DNA from: Flavobacteriaceae bacterium
Lineage (GTDB): Bacteria > Bacteroidota > Bacteroidia > Flavobacteriales > Flavobacteriaceae
DNA length: 42,721 bases
Direction of reading: 5' to 3'
NCBI GenBank assembly: GCA_021647885.1
Contig: JAKITV010000018.1
Location: 1-42,721, forward strand
The notes under the pieces were generated by a model. The model saw nothing but the letters and a program-made list of their open reading frames with translations. It was not told the DNA's origin and did no database searches. Of the stretch, positions 32,335 through 40,939 are shown one piece after another (within the stretch, counting starts at the first letter, position 1; each line of letters begins with the position of its first letter). The translations under genes and the position numbers were made by a program.

Positions 32335-33969
32335 CTAGTTTAAGTAACCATTGTATTTGTTAGGGTTTCCTAAAATTTCTGTAGCTGTTTTAATTTCAAC
32401 ATTATGAGTTAAAAAATATTCGTACAATCCTTCCCTATAAAAATAACGCTTCACAATTTCACTTTCTAAAAGCGATATAAGTTGTTCTTTGTTATCGTTA
32501 ACGGCTTTATTTTTTATGGTGTTTAGGTTGGCAACAAGAGTATTATAGTCTTTAGATAAATCTTCAATTAATCCCTCTTCAAGAGCAATTTGCCCAACAT
32601 TTTCAAGCGCCTTCTCTGTTTTGGTTTGAAAAGCAAAATTGTTGTATTTTAAATAAGCTTTAAAATCATTAAAATCGGAATCACTTAACTTAAACGATGT
32701 TAAATCTGTTATCGTGTTGTTGTAATAATAATTGGTAGCAAAATTAAAAATATAATCATTATCAATAATAACTTTTGTAATTGGAGTGTGTTTTGACAGT
32801 GCAATTTCTACATCTGGCTCGATACCACCACCATCAAAGACTGAACGACCGTTTTTAGTTTTAAACTCGTTATAATTTTCTTTTTCTACACGAACCGCTT
32901 TTCCGTCTTCATCGCGATGCCAATAATCTAAAGCCTGAATGCATCTTCCAGAAGGTGTATAATATCTGGAAATTGTAACGCGTAATTGTGTGCCATAGGT
33001 CAATTTTTTTGGACGTTGAACCAAGCCTTTTCCAAAACTTCTGGAGCCAATAATTACAGCACGATCAAGATCTTGTAAAGATCCAGAAACAATTTCGCTA
33101 GCAGATGCGCTTCCGCCATCAATTAAAACAACCAGAGGCATTTGTGCGTCTAAAGGATTATTCCTTGTAACATAGGTTTTATTGTACTTTTCTATTTTTG
33201 ATTTTGTAGTTACTACCAATTGATCTTTAGGAACAAATAGATTAACTATTTTTATTGCTTCCCTTAACAAACCACCAGGATTTCCCCTTAAGTCTAAAAT
33301 TAATCTTTCAGCACCATCAGCTTTTAATTCTCTAATAGCACTTGCAGTTTCAAAAGAAGCTTTATTATTAAATTTTGTTAAAGCAACATATCCTGTTTTA
33401 TCATCAATCATAGAAAAAAGAGACACCGCATTTACCTCAACTTCTTGACGAGTAATTTCTGTGGTTTTTGTTTTTCCTTGTCGTAGAAAAGTGACATTAA
33501 CTTTAGAACCAGGAGCACCTTTTAACAAATCGCCAGCATTCTCTTTAAAATCTTTAATGATACTATTTTCAACTTTAATGATTTCGTCTCCAGCTTTTAA
33601 TCCAGCCTTATCTGCGGGATAATCTTTATAAGGCTCTATAATTATTAATTTATCCTTCATTACCTTTACTTTAGCTCCAATTCCTGTATAATCTCCAGTA
33701 TTGTTTATTCGAGCAGCTTCTACATCTTGCTCGTTTAAAAAACGTGTGTAAGGATCTAAATCGTTCAACATACTTTTTATGGCTGTATCCATTAAATCGC
33801 CAGGGTTTGTTTCGTCAACATAATTCATGTTGAGTTCTTTAAACAAAGTGGTGAAGATTTCTATTTGTTTGGCGATTTCAAAAAAATCACTTTTAAATGC
33901 GGTTCCTGTTAAAAAGACTGTAAGGGCAAGAACAGGAATGATAATTTTCTTTTTTAATATGTTTTTCAT
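32335..33969 (-). CDS. S41 family C-terminal processing peptidase
   Basis: 544 residues from the ATG at 33969 (MKNILKKKIIIPVLALTVFLTG, a signal anchor). A longer frame to 34026 overlaps the DUF4349 gene and is unlikely. A helical N-terminus with DPYTRFLNEQD is followed by a PDZ domain (DYTGIGAKV, DYPADKAGLKAGDEI) and the S41 core with LILDLRGNPGG. The catalytic Ser is in GGSASASEIV and the Lys in GSRSFGKGLVQ. These enzymes trim the C-termini of periplasmic proteins. The gene starts seven bases after the DUF4349 stop and so belongs to the rnpA operon. Confidence 0.93.
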   Translation of the reverse strand: MKNILKKKIIIPVLALTVFLTGTAFKSDFFEIAKQIEIFTTLFKELNMNYVDETNPGDLMDTAIKSMLNDLDPYTRFLNEQDVEAARINNTGDYTGIGAKVKVMKDKLIIIEPYKDYPADKAGLKAGDEIIKVENSIIKDFKENAGDLLKGAPGSKVNVTFLRQGKTKTTEITRQEVEVNAVSLFSMIDDKTGYVALTKFNNKASFETASAIRELKADGAERLILDLRGNPGGLLREAIKIVNLFVPKDQLVVTTKSKIEKYNKTYVTRNNPLDAQMPLVVLIDGGSASASEIVSGSLQDLDRAVIIGSRSFGKGLVQRPKKLTYGTQLRVTISRYYTPSGRCIQALDYWHRDEDGKAVRVEKENYNEFKTKNGRSVFDGGGIEPDVEIALSKHTPITKVIIDNDYIFNFATNYYYNNTITDLTSFKLSDSDFNDFKAYLKYNNFAFQTKTEKALENVGQIALEEGLIEDLSKDYNTLVANLNTIKNKAVNDNKEQLISLLESEIVKRYFYREGLYEYFLTHNVEIKTATEILGNPNKYNGYLN

Positions 33970-33976
33970 AACAGCA

Positions 33977-34792
33977 TTACTTTTTTTGTTTTTTACGTAT
34001 CCATCGTTTAATAAAAAAGAACACAAGGATTATTATAATTATAAAAGGCCAGATGTGTAATATGCCTAAAAAGAATAGTGATATACCATTAAATCCAGAT
34101 TTAACAGCATTCCACATTTTTGCTCCGTAAGAAACGGTTACACCACTTTCGGCAGTTAGTTTGTAAAATTCTATATTAATTGTGCTCAGCGACACTTTAT
34201 TGTTAAGATATTTTAAACGCCCTTGTTTAGCTTCAATTTCTTCTCTTATTTTGGAAAGCTCACGTTCTATATCTAATATTTCTTTTACATTTTTTGCTTT
34301 AGAAAGTAATTCTAAATACCGTTTTTCTAAAGTTTTCTTAGCTTTTAGCCGAGCCTCTATATCTATAAACTCTTCAGTTACATCTTTAGAAGTAATACGC
34401 TTTGTGTCGAAAAATTCAACATAATTGCCGATAGAATCTATTGTTTTTTGAAACGCATTTGAAGGCAATCTAATGGTTAAATATCTAGAGATGCGATTAT
34501 ACGATTTATTAGAATTATCGTCTTGAATAAAACCACCATTTTGCTTTATAACGCTAATAATTTTTGCGTAAGTTTTATCTAAATCTTGGGTTTCAAATCT
34601 TAAATAAGATTCTTTTATTAGTTTTTGTTGAACAGGACTATTTACCGATAAAACCTGTTTTGAAGACATTACAGCCTCAACAGCAGATTCATTCATTTCC
34701 ATATCGTCAAATAAGCCTAAATTATTCGCATCTGGATTATTGTTACAAGCCAACGAAAGCATTAAGATAAATAAGAACAAAAAATATTTCAT
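33977..34792 (-). CDS. DUF4349 family lipoprotein
   Basis: 271 residues. A lipobox signal peptide (MKYFLFLFILMLSLAC), a globular domain with RYLTIRLPSNAFQKTIDSI (about 100-118), a coiled coil (about 145-195: KAKKTLEKRYLELLSKAKNV, ELSKIREEIEAKQGRL) and a C-terminal membrane helix (GILHIWPFIIIIILVFFFI) ending in lysines. This matches the widespread DUF4349 family, whose function is unknown. Having both a lipid anchor and a transmembrane helix suggests a link across the periplasmic face of one membrane. It sits between rnpA and the S41 protease gene. Confidence 0.87.
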   Translation of the reverse strand: MKYFLFLFILMLSLACNNNPDANNLGLFDDMEMNESAVEAVMSSKQVLSVNSPVQQKLIKESYLRFETQDLDKTYAKIISVIKQNGGFIQDDNSNKSYNRISRYLTIRLPSNAFQKTIDSIGNYVEFFDTKRITSKDVTEEFIDIEARLKAKKTLEKRYLELLSKAKNVKEILDIERELSKIREEIEAKQGRLKYLNNKVSLSTINIEFYKLTAESGVTVSYGAKMWNAVKSGFNGISLFFLGILHIWPFIIIIILVFFFIKRWIRKKQKK

Positions 34793-34798
34793 ATAATT

Positions 34799-35176
34799 TT
34801 AATTTTTAGAAACTTTAATTAAAAACTGTTCAAACAACAATTTCATTTTAGTTTCAAGATGTTTGTAAATAGGTTTATCGTTTCCAATGTACAAAATCAT
34901 AAACGCATATTGTGTTGTAATGTTGTTAAAATATAAGTGCTTTTGAAGCCTGTAAGATTCTCTTAACAAGCGTTTTATTCTATTTCTATCAACAGCTTTT
35001 TTAAAGTTTCGTTTACTCACAGATACACCAACCTTTAATTTAACATCTTCAATAAAAGCGGTTTCCATAAATATTAAACGCAAAGGATATGCCGAAACCG
35101 ATTTTCCTTCAGCAAATAATTGCTCTATAAGCTTTTTGCTTTTAAGTTTTTCTTTTTTTGAGAATGAAGCTTTCAT
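34799..35176 (-). CDS. rnpA: Ribonuclease P protein component
   Basis: 125 residues. RnpA binds the catalytic RNA of RNase P, which matures tRNA 5' ends. The signature is VGVSVSKRNFKKAVDRNRIKRLLRESYR (about 48-75), with the RNR motif. The N-terminus is basic (SFSKKEKLKSKKLI). In many bacteria rnpA follows rpmH next to dnaA; here it lies at the head of an operon with a DUF4349 lipoprotein and an S41 protease, an order I recall from other flavobacteria. A -7 box lies 17 nt upstream. Confidence 0.95.
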   Translation of the reverse strand: MKASFSKKEKLKSKKLIEQLFAEGKSVSAYPLRLIFMETAFIEDVKLKVGVSVSKRNFKKAVDRNRIKRLLRESYRLQKHLYFNNITTQYAFMILYIGNDKPIYKHLETKMKLLFEQFLIKVSKN

Positions 35177-35193
35177 TTATAATTGTAAGAGTA

Positions 35194-35201
35194 CAAAAAT
35201 A
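35194..35201 (-). promoter_or_regulatory. -7 box of the rnpA operon
   Basis: Minus-strand TATTTTTG matches TAnnTTTG 17 nt before the rnpA ATG. The nearest TTTG upstream is 26 nt away, outside the usual range. Confidence 0.35.
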
Positions 35202-35313
35202 ACTAATACAACTTATTGTGAAACGCACAAATTTTCTGTATGATAAAAATCATATTTTATCTTTCACTGTTATAGTAATTTAACACGTTGTAGCAATTTT
35301 TAAAAGGTACAAT

Positions 35314-37170
35314 ATGGGAAATTTAAAAGTTACAAAACTTAGTTCTAAAAAAGAAAAAGCCAGTTACATATATCAATTAATTAAAGACATTGAGGCTTTA
35401 GATGTAATGATTAAAGAGGGTTTAATCGAAAAATCACCTATTCGTATCGGAGCAGAACAGGAATTTTGTTTAGTAAATAGTGAGTTTTTCCCAAAAAGCA
35501 ACTCGTTAGATATCTTAAAAGAAATTAACGATGACCATTTTACAACCGAAATAGGGAATTATAATTTAGAAATTAATTTAGATCCTTTCGAATTAAAAGA
35601 AGATTGTTTTTCTAAATTACACCATCAGCTTTCAAGCTTACTTAATAAAGTAAAAACAGTAGCAAAAAAAAAGGACACAAAAATACTGCTTACAGGCATT
35701 TTACCAACACTCTCTTTAAAACATACAAAAGAAGAAAACATGACGCCAATACAAAGGTATTATGTTTTAAATGAAGCCATAAAGGAGTCTAGAAAACAAG
35801 ATTTTTACATTCATATTAAGGGTGTAGATGAGGTTAATTTATTGCAGGATTCGATTATGCTTGAAGGGTGTAATACAAGCTTCCATATGCATCTTCAAGT
35901 AAATCCAAACGATTTTATAGAAAACTATAATTGGGCACAAGCAATTTCAGGGCCAATTTTAAGCGCCTGTACAAATTCTCCTCTATTGTTTGGAAAGGAA
36001 CTGTGGAGCGAAACCAGGATTGCTTTATTTACACAAAGTGTAGACACTAGAGCAAATTCTTTTTTATTAAATCAAAAACAATCAAGAGTGAGTTTTGGCA
36101 GCGAATGGTCCACAGGCACTATTACTGATATTTTTAGAGACAACGTGTCAAGGTTTAGAAGCTTAGTTACATTCGAATTTAAAAAGGATAGTATTGAGAT
36201 GCTTCAAGATAAGGAAATTCCAAACCTTATGGCGTTAAGACTTCATAATGGCACTGTATATCGCTGGAATAGGCCATGCTATGGTATTGTTGAAGGAAAA
36301 CCACATATTAGAATTGAAAATCGATATATTCCTTCAGGACCTTCAGTTATAGACGAAATAGCCAACTTAATGCTTTGGGTTGGAGTTATGATCGGCAAAC
36401 CAAAGCAATACAAGAACATTGAAAAGAAAATGGACTTTAAAGATGTAAAGTCTAACTTTTTTTGTGCAGCGCGATATGGAATGGCAACTCAGCTTTATTG
36501 GAATAATAAGTATATTACAAGTGAAAAATTAATTTTAGATGAACTATTGCCTATGGCATACATTGGATTGCGTAGGGCAGGAATATTATCAAAAGACATA
36601 GAATATTATTTAACGATTATTGAAAACAGAGTAAAATCGCACAATGGATCACAATGGATAAAAAAAAGTTATCGAAATTTATTAAAATCGAAAAGGCCGT
36701 TAAATGCCCTACAAACTTTAACTTCTAGTATTTATAAAAAACAAGAAACAGATTTCCCTATTTCCACTTGGAATTTGCTCCAGCAAAACACACAATCAGT
36801 TTTTAAGAAAAGGAGAATAGTAAAACACGTGATGAGTACAGATATTTTTTCTGTTGACGAAAATGATAGCATAGAACTGGTTTTAAATATTATGCAATGG
36901 AAAAACATTCACCATATGCCAGTAATTGATCCAGAAAAAAAATTGATAGGTTTGCTAACTAAAGCAGACATAAAAACATATTTAAACAATAATAAAAAAC
37001 TTCAAGATTCTATAAAATTCATTATGAAAAAGGAGGTTATTTCCATTAGCCAACACAGTAGCTTAAAAGAAGCAAAGGCTATAATGCAGAAACATAAAAT
37101 TAAAGGTCTTCCAGTGGTAAAGTACAATAAATTAATAGGTATAATAACTACTAAGGATATTTTAGACTAA
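35314..37170 (+). CDS. GCS2-type amidoligase fused to a CBS-domain pair
   Basis: 618 residues. The first part (about 40-480) belongs to the glutamate-cysteine ligase 2 (YbdK/COG2170-like) family: RIGAEQEFCLVN (44-55) with the ATP/metal-binding glutamates, LEINLDPFEL, and SFHMHLQVNPND. Such enzymes join an amine to a carboxylate with ATP. The C-terminal 115 residues (504-618) are two CBS domains (MSTDIFSVDENDSIE and MKKEVISISQHSSLKE), which usually bind adenine nucleotides and regulate activity. It is followed with no gap by an AstE-type hydrolase gene. The substrate is unknown; glutathione synthesis is possible but the CBS fusion and partner suggest otherwise. Confidence 0.85.
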   Translation: MGNLKVTKLSSKKEKASYIYQLIKDIEALDVMIKEGLIEKSPIRIGAEQEFCLVNSEFFPKSNSLDILKEINDDHFTTEIGNYNLEINLDPFELKEDCFSKLHHQLSSLLNKVKTVAKKKDTKILLTGILPTLSLKHTKEENMTPIQRYYVLNEAIKESRKQDFYIHIKGVDEVNLLQDSIMLEGCNTSFHMHLQVNPNDFIENYNWAQAISGPILSACTNSPLLFGKELWSETRIALFTQSVDTRANSFLLNQKQSRVSFGSEWSTGTITDIFRDNVSRFRSLVTFEFKKDSIEMLQDKEIPNLMALRLHNGTVYRWNRPCYGIVEGKPHIRIENRYIPSGPSVIDEIANLMLWVGVMIGKPKQYKNIEKKMDFKDVKSNFFCAARYGMATQLYWNNKYITSEKLILDELLPMAYIGLRRAGILSKDIEYYLTIIENRVKSHNGSQWIKKSYRNLLKSKRPLNALQTLTSSIYKKQETDFPISTWNLLQQNTQSVFKKRRIVKHVMSTDIFSVDENDSIELVLNIMQWKNIHHMPVIDPEKKLIGLLTKADIKTYLNNNKKLQDSIKFIMKKEVISISQHSSLKEAKAIMQKHKIKGLPVVKYNKLIGIITTKDILD

Positions 37171-38382
37171 ATGGCACAAGTTTATAGCAAGGCGCTTCAA
37201 AAAACAATTTCTGTTGAAAGAACAATAGGCAAAATTAAGGGAAACAAAAAAGGGCCAACAATAGTTTTCTTTTCAGGAATTCACGGTAACGAATCCGCAG
37301 GAGTTTTTGCTTTACAAGAGGTTTTGTATTCTATTAAATCAAAAAAGGAAATAGTAAAAGGCAATATTTATGGCGTATTGGGAAACCCTAAAGCCCTGGA
37401 GTTAAACCAAAGATATGTTGATAGCGATTTAAACCGTATTTGGACTAGTTCTAATATTGAAGCCCTTAAAACCAAAGAGAGATTAAACACAGAAGAAAAA
37501 GAACAAGTAGAATTATATTGTCTTTTAAAAGAAATATTAAAGAACAATAAAGGCCCTTTCTATTTTATAGATTTGCATACAACCTCTAGCAGGACACTAC
37601 CTTTTATCACCATAAATGACGCAATAATTAACCGTAAATTTTCAAAACTGTTTCCTGTTCCAATTGTGCTAGGAATAGAAGAGTATTTAAATGGACCCTT
37701 ATTGAGCTACATTAATGAATTAGGTTATGTTTCCCTTGGTTTTGAATCTGGACAGCACGATGAGCACAATGCCATAACAAATGGGATAGCATTTATATAC
37801 TTATCATTAGTGTTTACTAATATTATTAACAAAGCAGATGTGCTAGACTATAATAAGCACTACAATCAACTTAATGGTACATCAAATAACATAACAGATA
37901 TTTTTGAAGTCATTTATCTACACAAAATTAAAAACGGTGAAATTTTTAAGATGAAAACAGGCTTTAAGAGCTTTCAAAACATTAAAAGAGGAGAAGCGCT
38001 GGCAATAAGTGACAATAAGGAAATTGTATCTAAATACAATGCCAAAATTTTTATGCCTTTATATCAAACTAAAGGCAGAGAAGGATTTTTTATTATAAAA
38101 AGAATAAATACTTTTTTCTTAAAATTATCCGTTTTATTAAGACGGTTTAAGGCAGATAATTTCTTTGTTTTATTTCCAGGAGTTTCTTGGGAAAACAGAG
38201 AAAGAAAGGTGTTACAGGTAAACTTAAAGACTGCAAAATTTATGGTTAAACCATTATTTCACCTGTTGGGATATAGAAACAAACAAGTTAATAAAACACA
38301 CTTAAAACTCTATAATAGAGAAAGAGTAGCTAAAGTTGAGATGTATAAAAATGAAATCTGGTATAAAAAACCACTTAATTAA
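37171..38382 (+). CDS. Succinylglutamate desuccinylase/aspartoacylase family zinc hydrolase
   Basis: 403 residues. The M14-like AstE/AspA core is intact: GIHGNESAG with zinc ligands H38 and E41, DLNR (86-89) for the substrate carboxylate, DLHTTSS with the third ligand H136, and GFESGQHDE with the likely catalytic E192. The family hydrolyses amide bonds of N-acyl amino acids or related amides. The ATG follows the amidoligase stop with no spacer, so the two form a tight pair. About 150 C-terminal residues beyond the core are less familiar. Its last four bases overlap the convergent subtilisin gene. Confidence 0.85.
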   Translation: MAQVYSKALQKTISVERTIGKIKGNKKGPTIVFFSGIHGNESAGVFALQEVLYSIKSKKEIVKGNIYGVLGNPKALELNQRYVDSDLNRIWTSSNIEALKTKERLNTEEKEQVELYCLLKEILKNNKGPFYFIDLHTTSSRTLPFITINDAIINRKFSKLFPVPIVLGIEEYLNGPLLSYINELGYVSLGFESGQHDEHNAITNGIAFIYLSLVFTNIINKADVLDYNKHYNQLNGTSNNITDIFEVIYLHKIKNGEIFKMKTGFKSFQNIKRGEALAISDNKEIVSKYNAKIFMPLYQTKGREGFFIIKRINTFFLKLSVLLRRFKADNFFVLFPGVSWENRERKVLQVNLKTAKFMVKPLFHLLGYRNKQVNKTHLKLYNRERVAKVEMYKNEIWYKKPLN

Positions 38383-40001
38383 GGAGCTGTTTTTGTTTTG
38401 GGCAACCGACTGGCCATTATTAATGCATTATATGCATTAACAAGTTTAGCAGATTTTGATAAATCTCCAAAAGGCTTCACATTGTTTGAGTTTTTACCAA
38501 CCATAACTTTCGCTTTTATGGGTAAACCAGAATCCATTAGTATTTGTTTTACTTGTGCTGCCGATAAATTTGGATAATACGAACGAATTAATGCAGCTAT
38601 ACCAGCAACTGCAGGAGCAGCCATAGATGTGCCATTAATAGATTTATACTTGTTTTCTGGGTAAGTAGAATAGATTTTAGAGCCAGGAGCGAAAACATCA
38701 ACATTTATTTTTCCGTAGTTAGAATAATCTGCAACCATACTCGATCCATATTTATATGTTGTTGCTCCAACATTTAAAAAATTATTTGAAACTTCTAAAC
38801 CATTATTTACTTGATCGTTCGGGTAGTTTTCTTTTTTGTCTAAATCCAAACTTTCGTTACCAGCACCATGAACAATTAACACATCATGTTGTCCTGCATA
38901 AGCAATAGCATCTCTAACCCAATCGGCATGAGGAGAATAGTATTTGCCAAAACTCATATTAATAATTTTTGCGCCATTATCTACTGCATATCGTATGCCT
39001 AAAGCAACATCTTTATCGTATTCGTCTCCATTTGGTGTATTACGAATTACCATAATTTTCACATTACCCGAAATACCATTTACGCCTAAGCCATTGTTTC
39101 GCTCTGCCGCAATAATTCCAGCCACATGTGTACCATGGCTTTCATCCTTCCCAATGGGCCTCACATTAGCATTTCCATAATATTTTTGTAAAAAATCATC
39201 TGGATCATCTCCTGTTTTTCGCCCTTTAAACTCCTTATTTAAATGAAAATTTAGACGATCGTTAATTTGCTTTAAATCATTATTGAGAGTTGTAAGAAAA
39301 TCTTTTGTGGTGTTAAATTCATCTCCTAAATATTGCTTAATTATCCAAACATGATATGTTAACTCCTTGTCTTCGGTTTTAATTTCGTTTAAATCTTCTT
39401 TTGTATAATCAGGTTTCTTTAAATAATCAGAAATAGACTTATCTAAAACAGTTATTTGCTCAATAATTTGCTCATATTGGTTTTTGAGATTAGTATATTT
39501 TTTATGCTCTTTATCATACTCTATTTGTGCCCTAGCATAATCAGGATGTTTAATATTTCTACTAGCCAATAATCGCACATACTCCATTTGCTCATCGTAA
39601 GCATCTCCTAAAAAATTCCAACCGTGAATATCATCAATATAGCCATTGTTGTCATCGTCTTTCCCGTTGTTAGGGATTTCTTTTTTGTTAACCCAAATTA
39701 CATCGTCTAAATCTTCATGATCAATATCAATTCCTGAATCAATAACTGCAACGATAACCTTTTTACCTCTTTTGCCTTTTATAATTTCATCATAAGCCCT
39801 GTTGATGCTCATTCCGGGAATTGTGTCTTTTACAAGATCTAAATGACTCCAAGTTTGTTTTTCAGTTTCGGTTAACTCCATAATTTTAATAGGAGTGTTA
39901 TCAATATTTTCGATAGGAGTGGATAATATTTTAGCACTTCCACAACTTGATAATAAGGAGGCGACAATAATATTTAAAAGTAAGGGCTTAAGTATTTTCA
40001 T
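38379..40001 (-). CDS. S8 family (subtilisin-like) serine peptidase, lipoprotein
   Basis: 540 residues with a lipobox signal peptide (MKILKPLLLNIIVASLLSSC). The catalytic triad is complete: D88 in AVIDSGIDIDHEDL, H289 in SHGTHVAG, and S459 in NGTSMAAPAVAG. A DxDxNG-like acidic loop (NNGKDDDNNGYIDD, about 111-124) may bind calcium. Between it and the His motif lies a charged, mostly helical insertion of about 145 residues (135-280), absent from classic subtilisins. It should act in the periplasm or at the cell surface. The MBL-fold gene precedes it with a 9-nt gap, so they may share a transcript. Confidence 0.92.
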   Translation of the reverse strand: MKILKPLLLNIIVASLLSSCGSAKILSTPIENIDNTPIKIMELTETEKQTWSHLDLVKDTIPGMSINRAYDEIIKGKRGKKVIVAVIDSGIDIDHEDLDDVIWVNKKEIPNNGKDDDNNGYIDDIHGWNFLGDAYDEQMEYVRLLASRNIKHPDYARAQIEYDKEHKKYTNLKNQYEQIIEQITVLDKSISDYLKKPDYTKEDLNEIKTEDKELTYHVWIIKQYLGDEFNTTKDFLTTLNNDLKQINDRLNFHLNKEFKGRKTGDDPDDFLQKYYGNANVRPIGKDESHGTHVAGIIAAERNNGLGVNGISGNVKIMVIRNTPNGDEYDKDVALGIRYAVDNGAKIINMSFGKYYSPHADWVRDAIAYAGQHDVLIVHGAGNESLDLDKKENYPNDQVNNGLEVSNNFLNVGATTYKYGSSMVADYSNYGKINVDVFAPGSKIYSTYPENKYKSINGTSMAAPAVAGIAALIRSYYPNLSAAQVKQILMDSGLPIKAKVMVGKNSNNVKPFGDLSKSAKLVNAYNALIMASRLPKTKTAP

Positions 40002-40010
40002 TTTTGAATA

Positions 40011-40868
40011 TTAAAGAATTTCATTACAGGAATAAACATTTTTTAACCGAACACCTTTTTCTGTTTGCTTAACTGTAATAATTTCATTATGAGCATCGTG
40101 TTCTAAAAACAAATAATAATGGTTATCTGCAGCAGTGTTTAAAAATGTTTCTTTTTCATCTAAAGTTAATAAAGGTCTTGTATCATAACCCATTATAAAT
40201 GAGATTGGTAAATGACCTACAGTTGGTAGCAAATCTGCCATAAAAGCGATAGTCTTATTTTTGTAATGTATTAACGGAATCATTTGCTTATCAGTATGTC
40301 CATTTGCAAAAAAAATGTCGAAACCCAATTCGCTATTTTTTAGAATGTCTTGTTTTGGAAGTGAGGTAAATTTAAGTCGCCCACTTTCTTCCATGGGTAA
40401 AATGTTTTCTTTTAAAAATGATGCTCTTTCTCGTTTATTGGGTTGAGTTGCCCATTTCCAATGGTCTTGATTGCTCCAAAAATATGCGTTTTTAAAAGCA
40501 GGTTCATATCCTGTTTTATTTGCGTTCCACTGAATGCTTCCGCCACAATGGTCGAAGTGTAAATGCGTCATAAACACATCTGTAATATCATCTCTATGAA
40601 AACCATAAGCTTTAAGAGAATTATCTATAGTATCATTTCCCCATAAATAATAATAACCATAAAACTTATCACTTTGCTTGTTTCCCATTCCCGTATCGAT
40701 TAAAATTAAACGATCGCCATCTTCAATTAGCAAACAACGCGCCGCAATATCTATCATGTTATTACTGTCTGTAGGATTGGTTTTATGCCATAATGATTTT
40801 GGAACAACACCAAACATTGCTCCTCCATCTAATTTAAAATTCCCAGCATTTATTGGATACAACTTCAT
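40011..40868 (-). CDS. MBL-fold metallo-hydrolase
   Basis: 285 residues from the ATG at 40868 (MKLYPINAGNFKLDGGAMFG); a seven-residue extension to 40889 is possible but less like the family. The metal-binding HxHxDH is HLHFDH at 102-107, followed by the distal ligands NGHTDKQMIP and a DLLP segment. The layout (an N-terminal GNFKLDGGAMFGVVPKSLW and YLFLEHDAH near the end) resembles quorum-quenching lactonases and other MBL hydrolases, but the substrate is not known. There is no signal peptide. It lies between the SulP transporter and subtilisin genes. Confidence 0.88.
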   Translation of the reverse strand: MKLYPINAGNFKLDGGAMFGVVPKSLWHKTNPTDSNNMIDIAARCLLIEDGDRLILIDTGMGNKQSDKFYGYYYLWGNDTIDNSLKAYGFHRDDITDVFMTHLHFDHCGGSIQWNANKTGYEPAFKNAYFWSNQDHWKWATQPNKRERASFLKENILPMEESGRLKFTSLPKQDILKNSELGFDIFFANGHTDKQMIPLIHYKNKTIAFMADLLPTVGHLPISFIMGYDTRPLLTLDEKETFLNTAADNHYYLFLEHDAHNEIITVKQTEKGVRLKNVYSCNEIL

Positions 40869-40939
40869 TTCTTGAAAATTTTGATGCAAGTTAGGAAGAA
40901 TTTTCTACTAATTTATAGCTAGAAAAAATTATTAGAATT

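Noticed and set aside
33970-34026. Longer N-terminus of the S41 protease starting at 34026
   Set aside because: It overlaps the end of the DUF4349 gene by about 50 bases, while the ATG at 33969 starts a normal signal anchor seven bases after that gene's stop.
36820-36836. A third CACGTG, inside the amidoligase gene, considered as a parS site
   Set aside because: The flanks read AAAA before and ATGA after, not TGTTn and nAACA; only the common CACGTG core matches.
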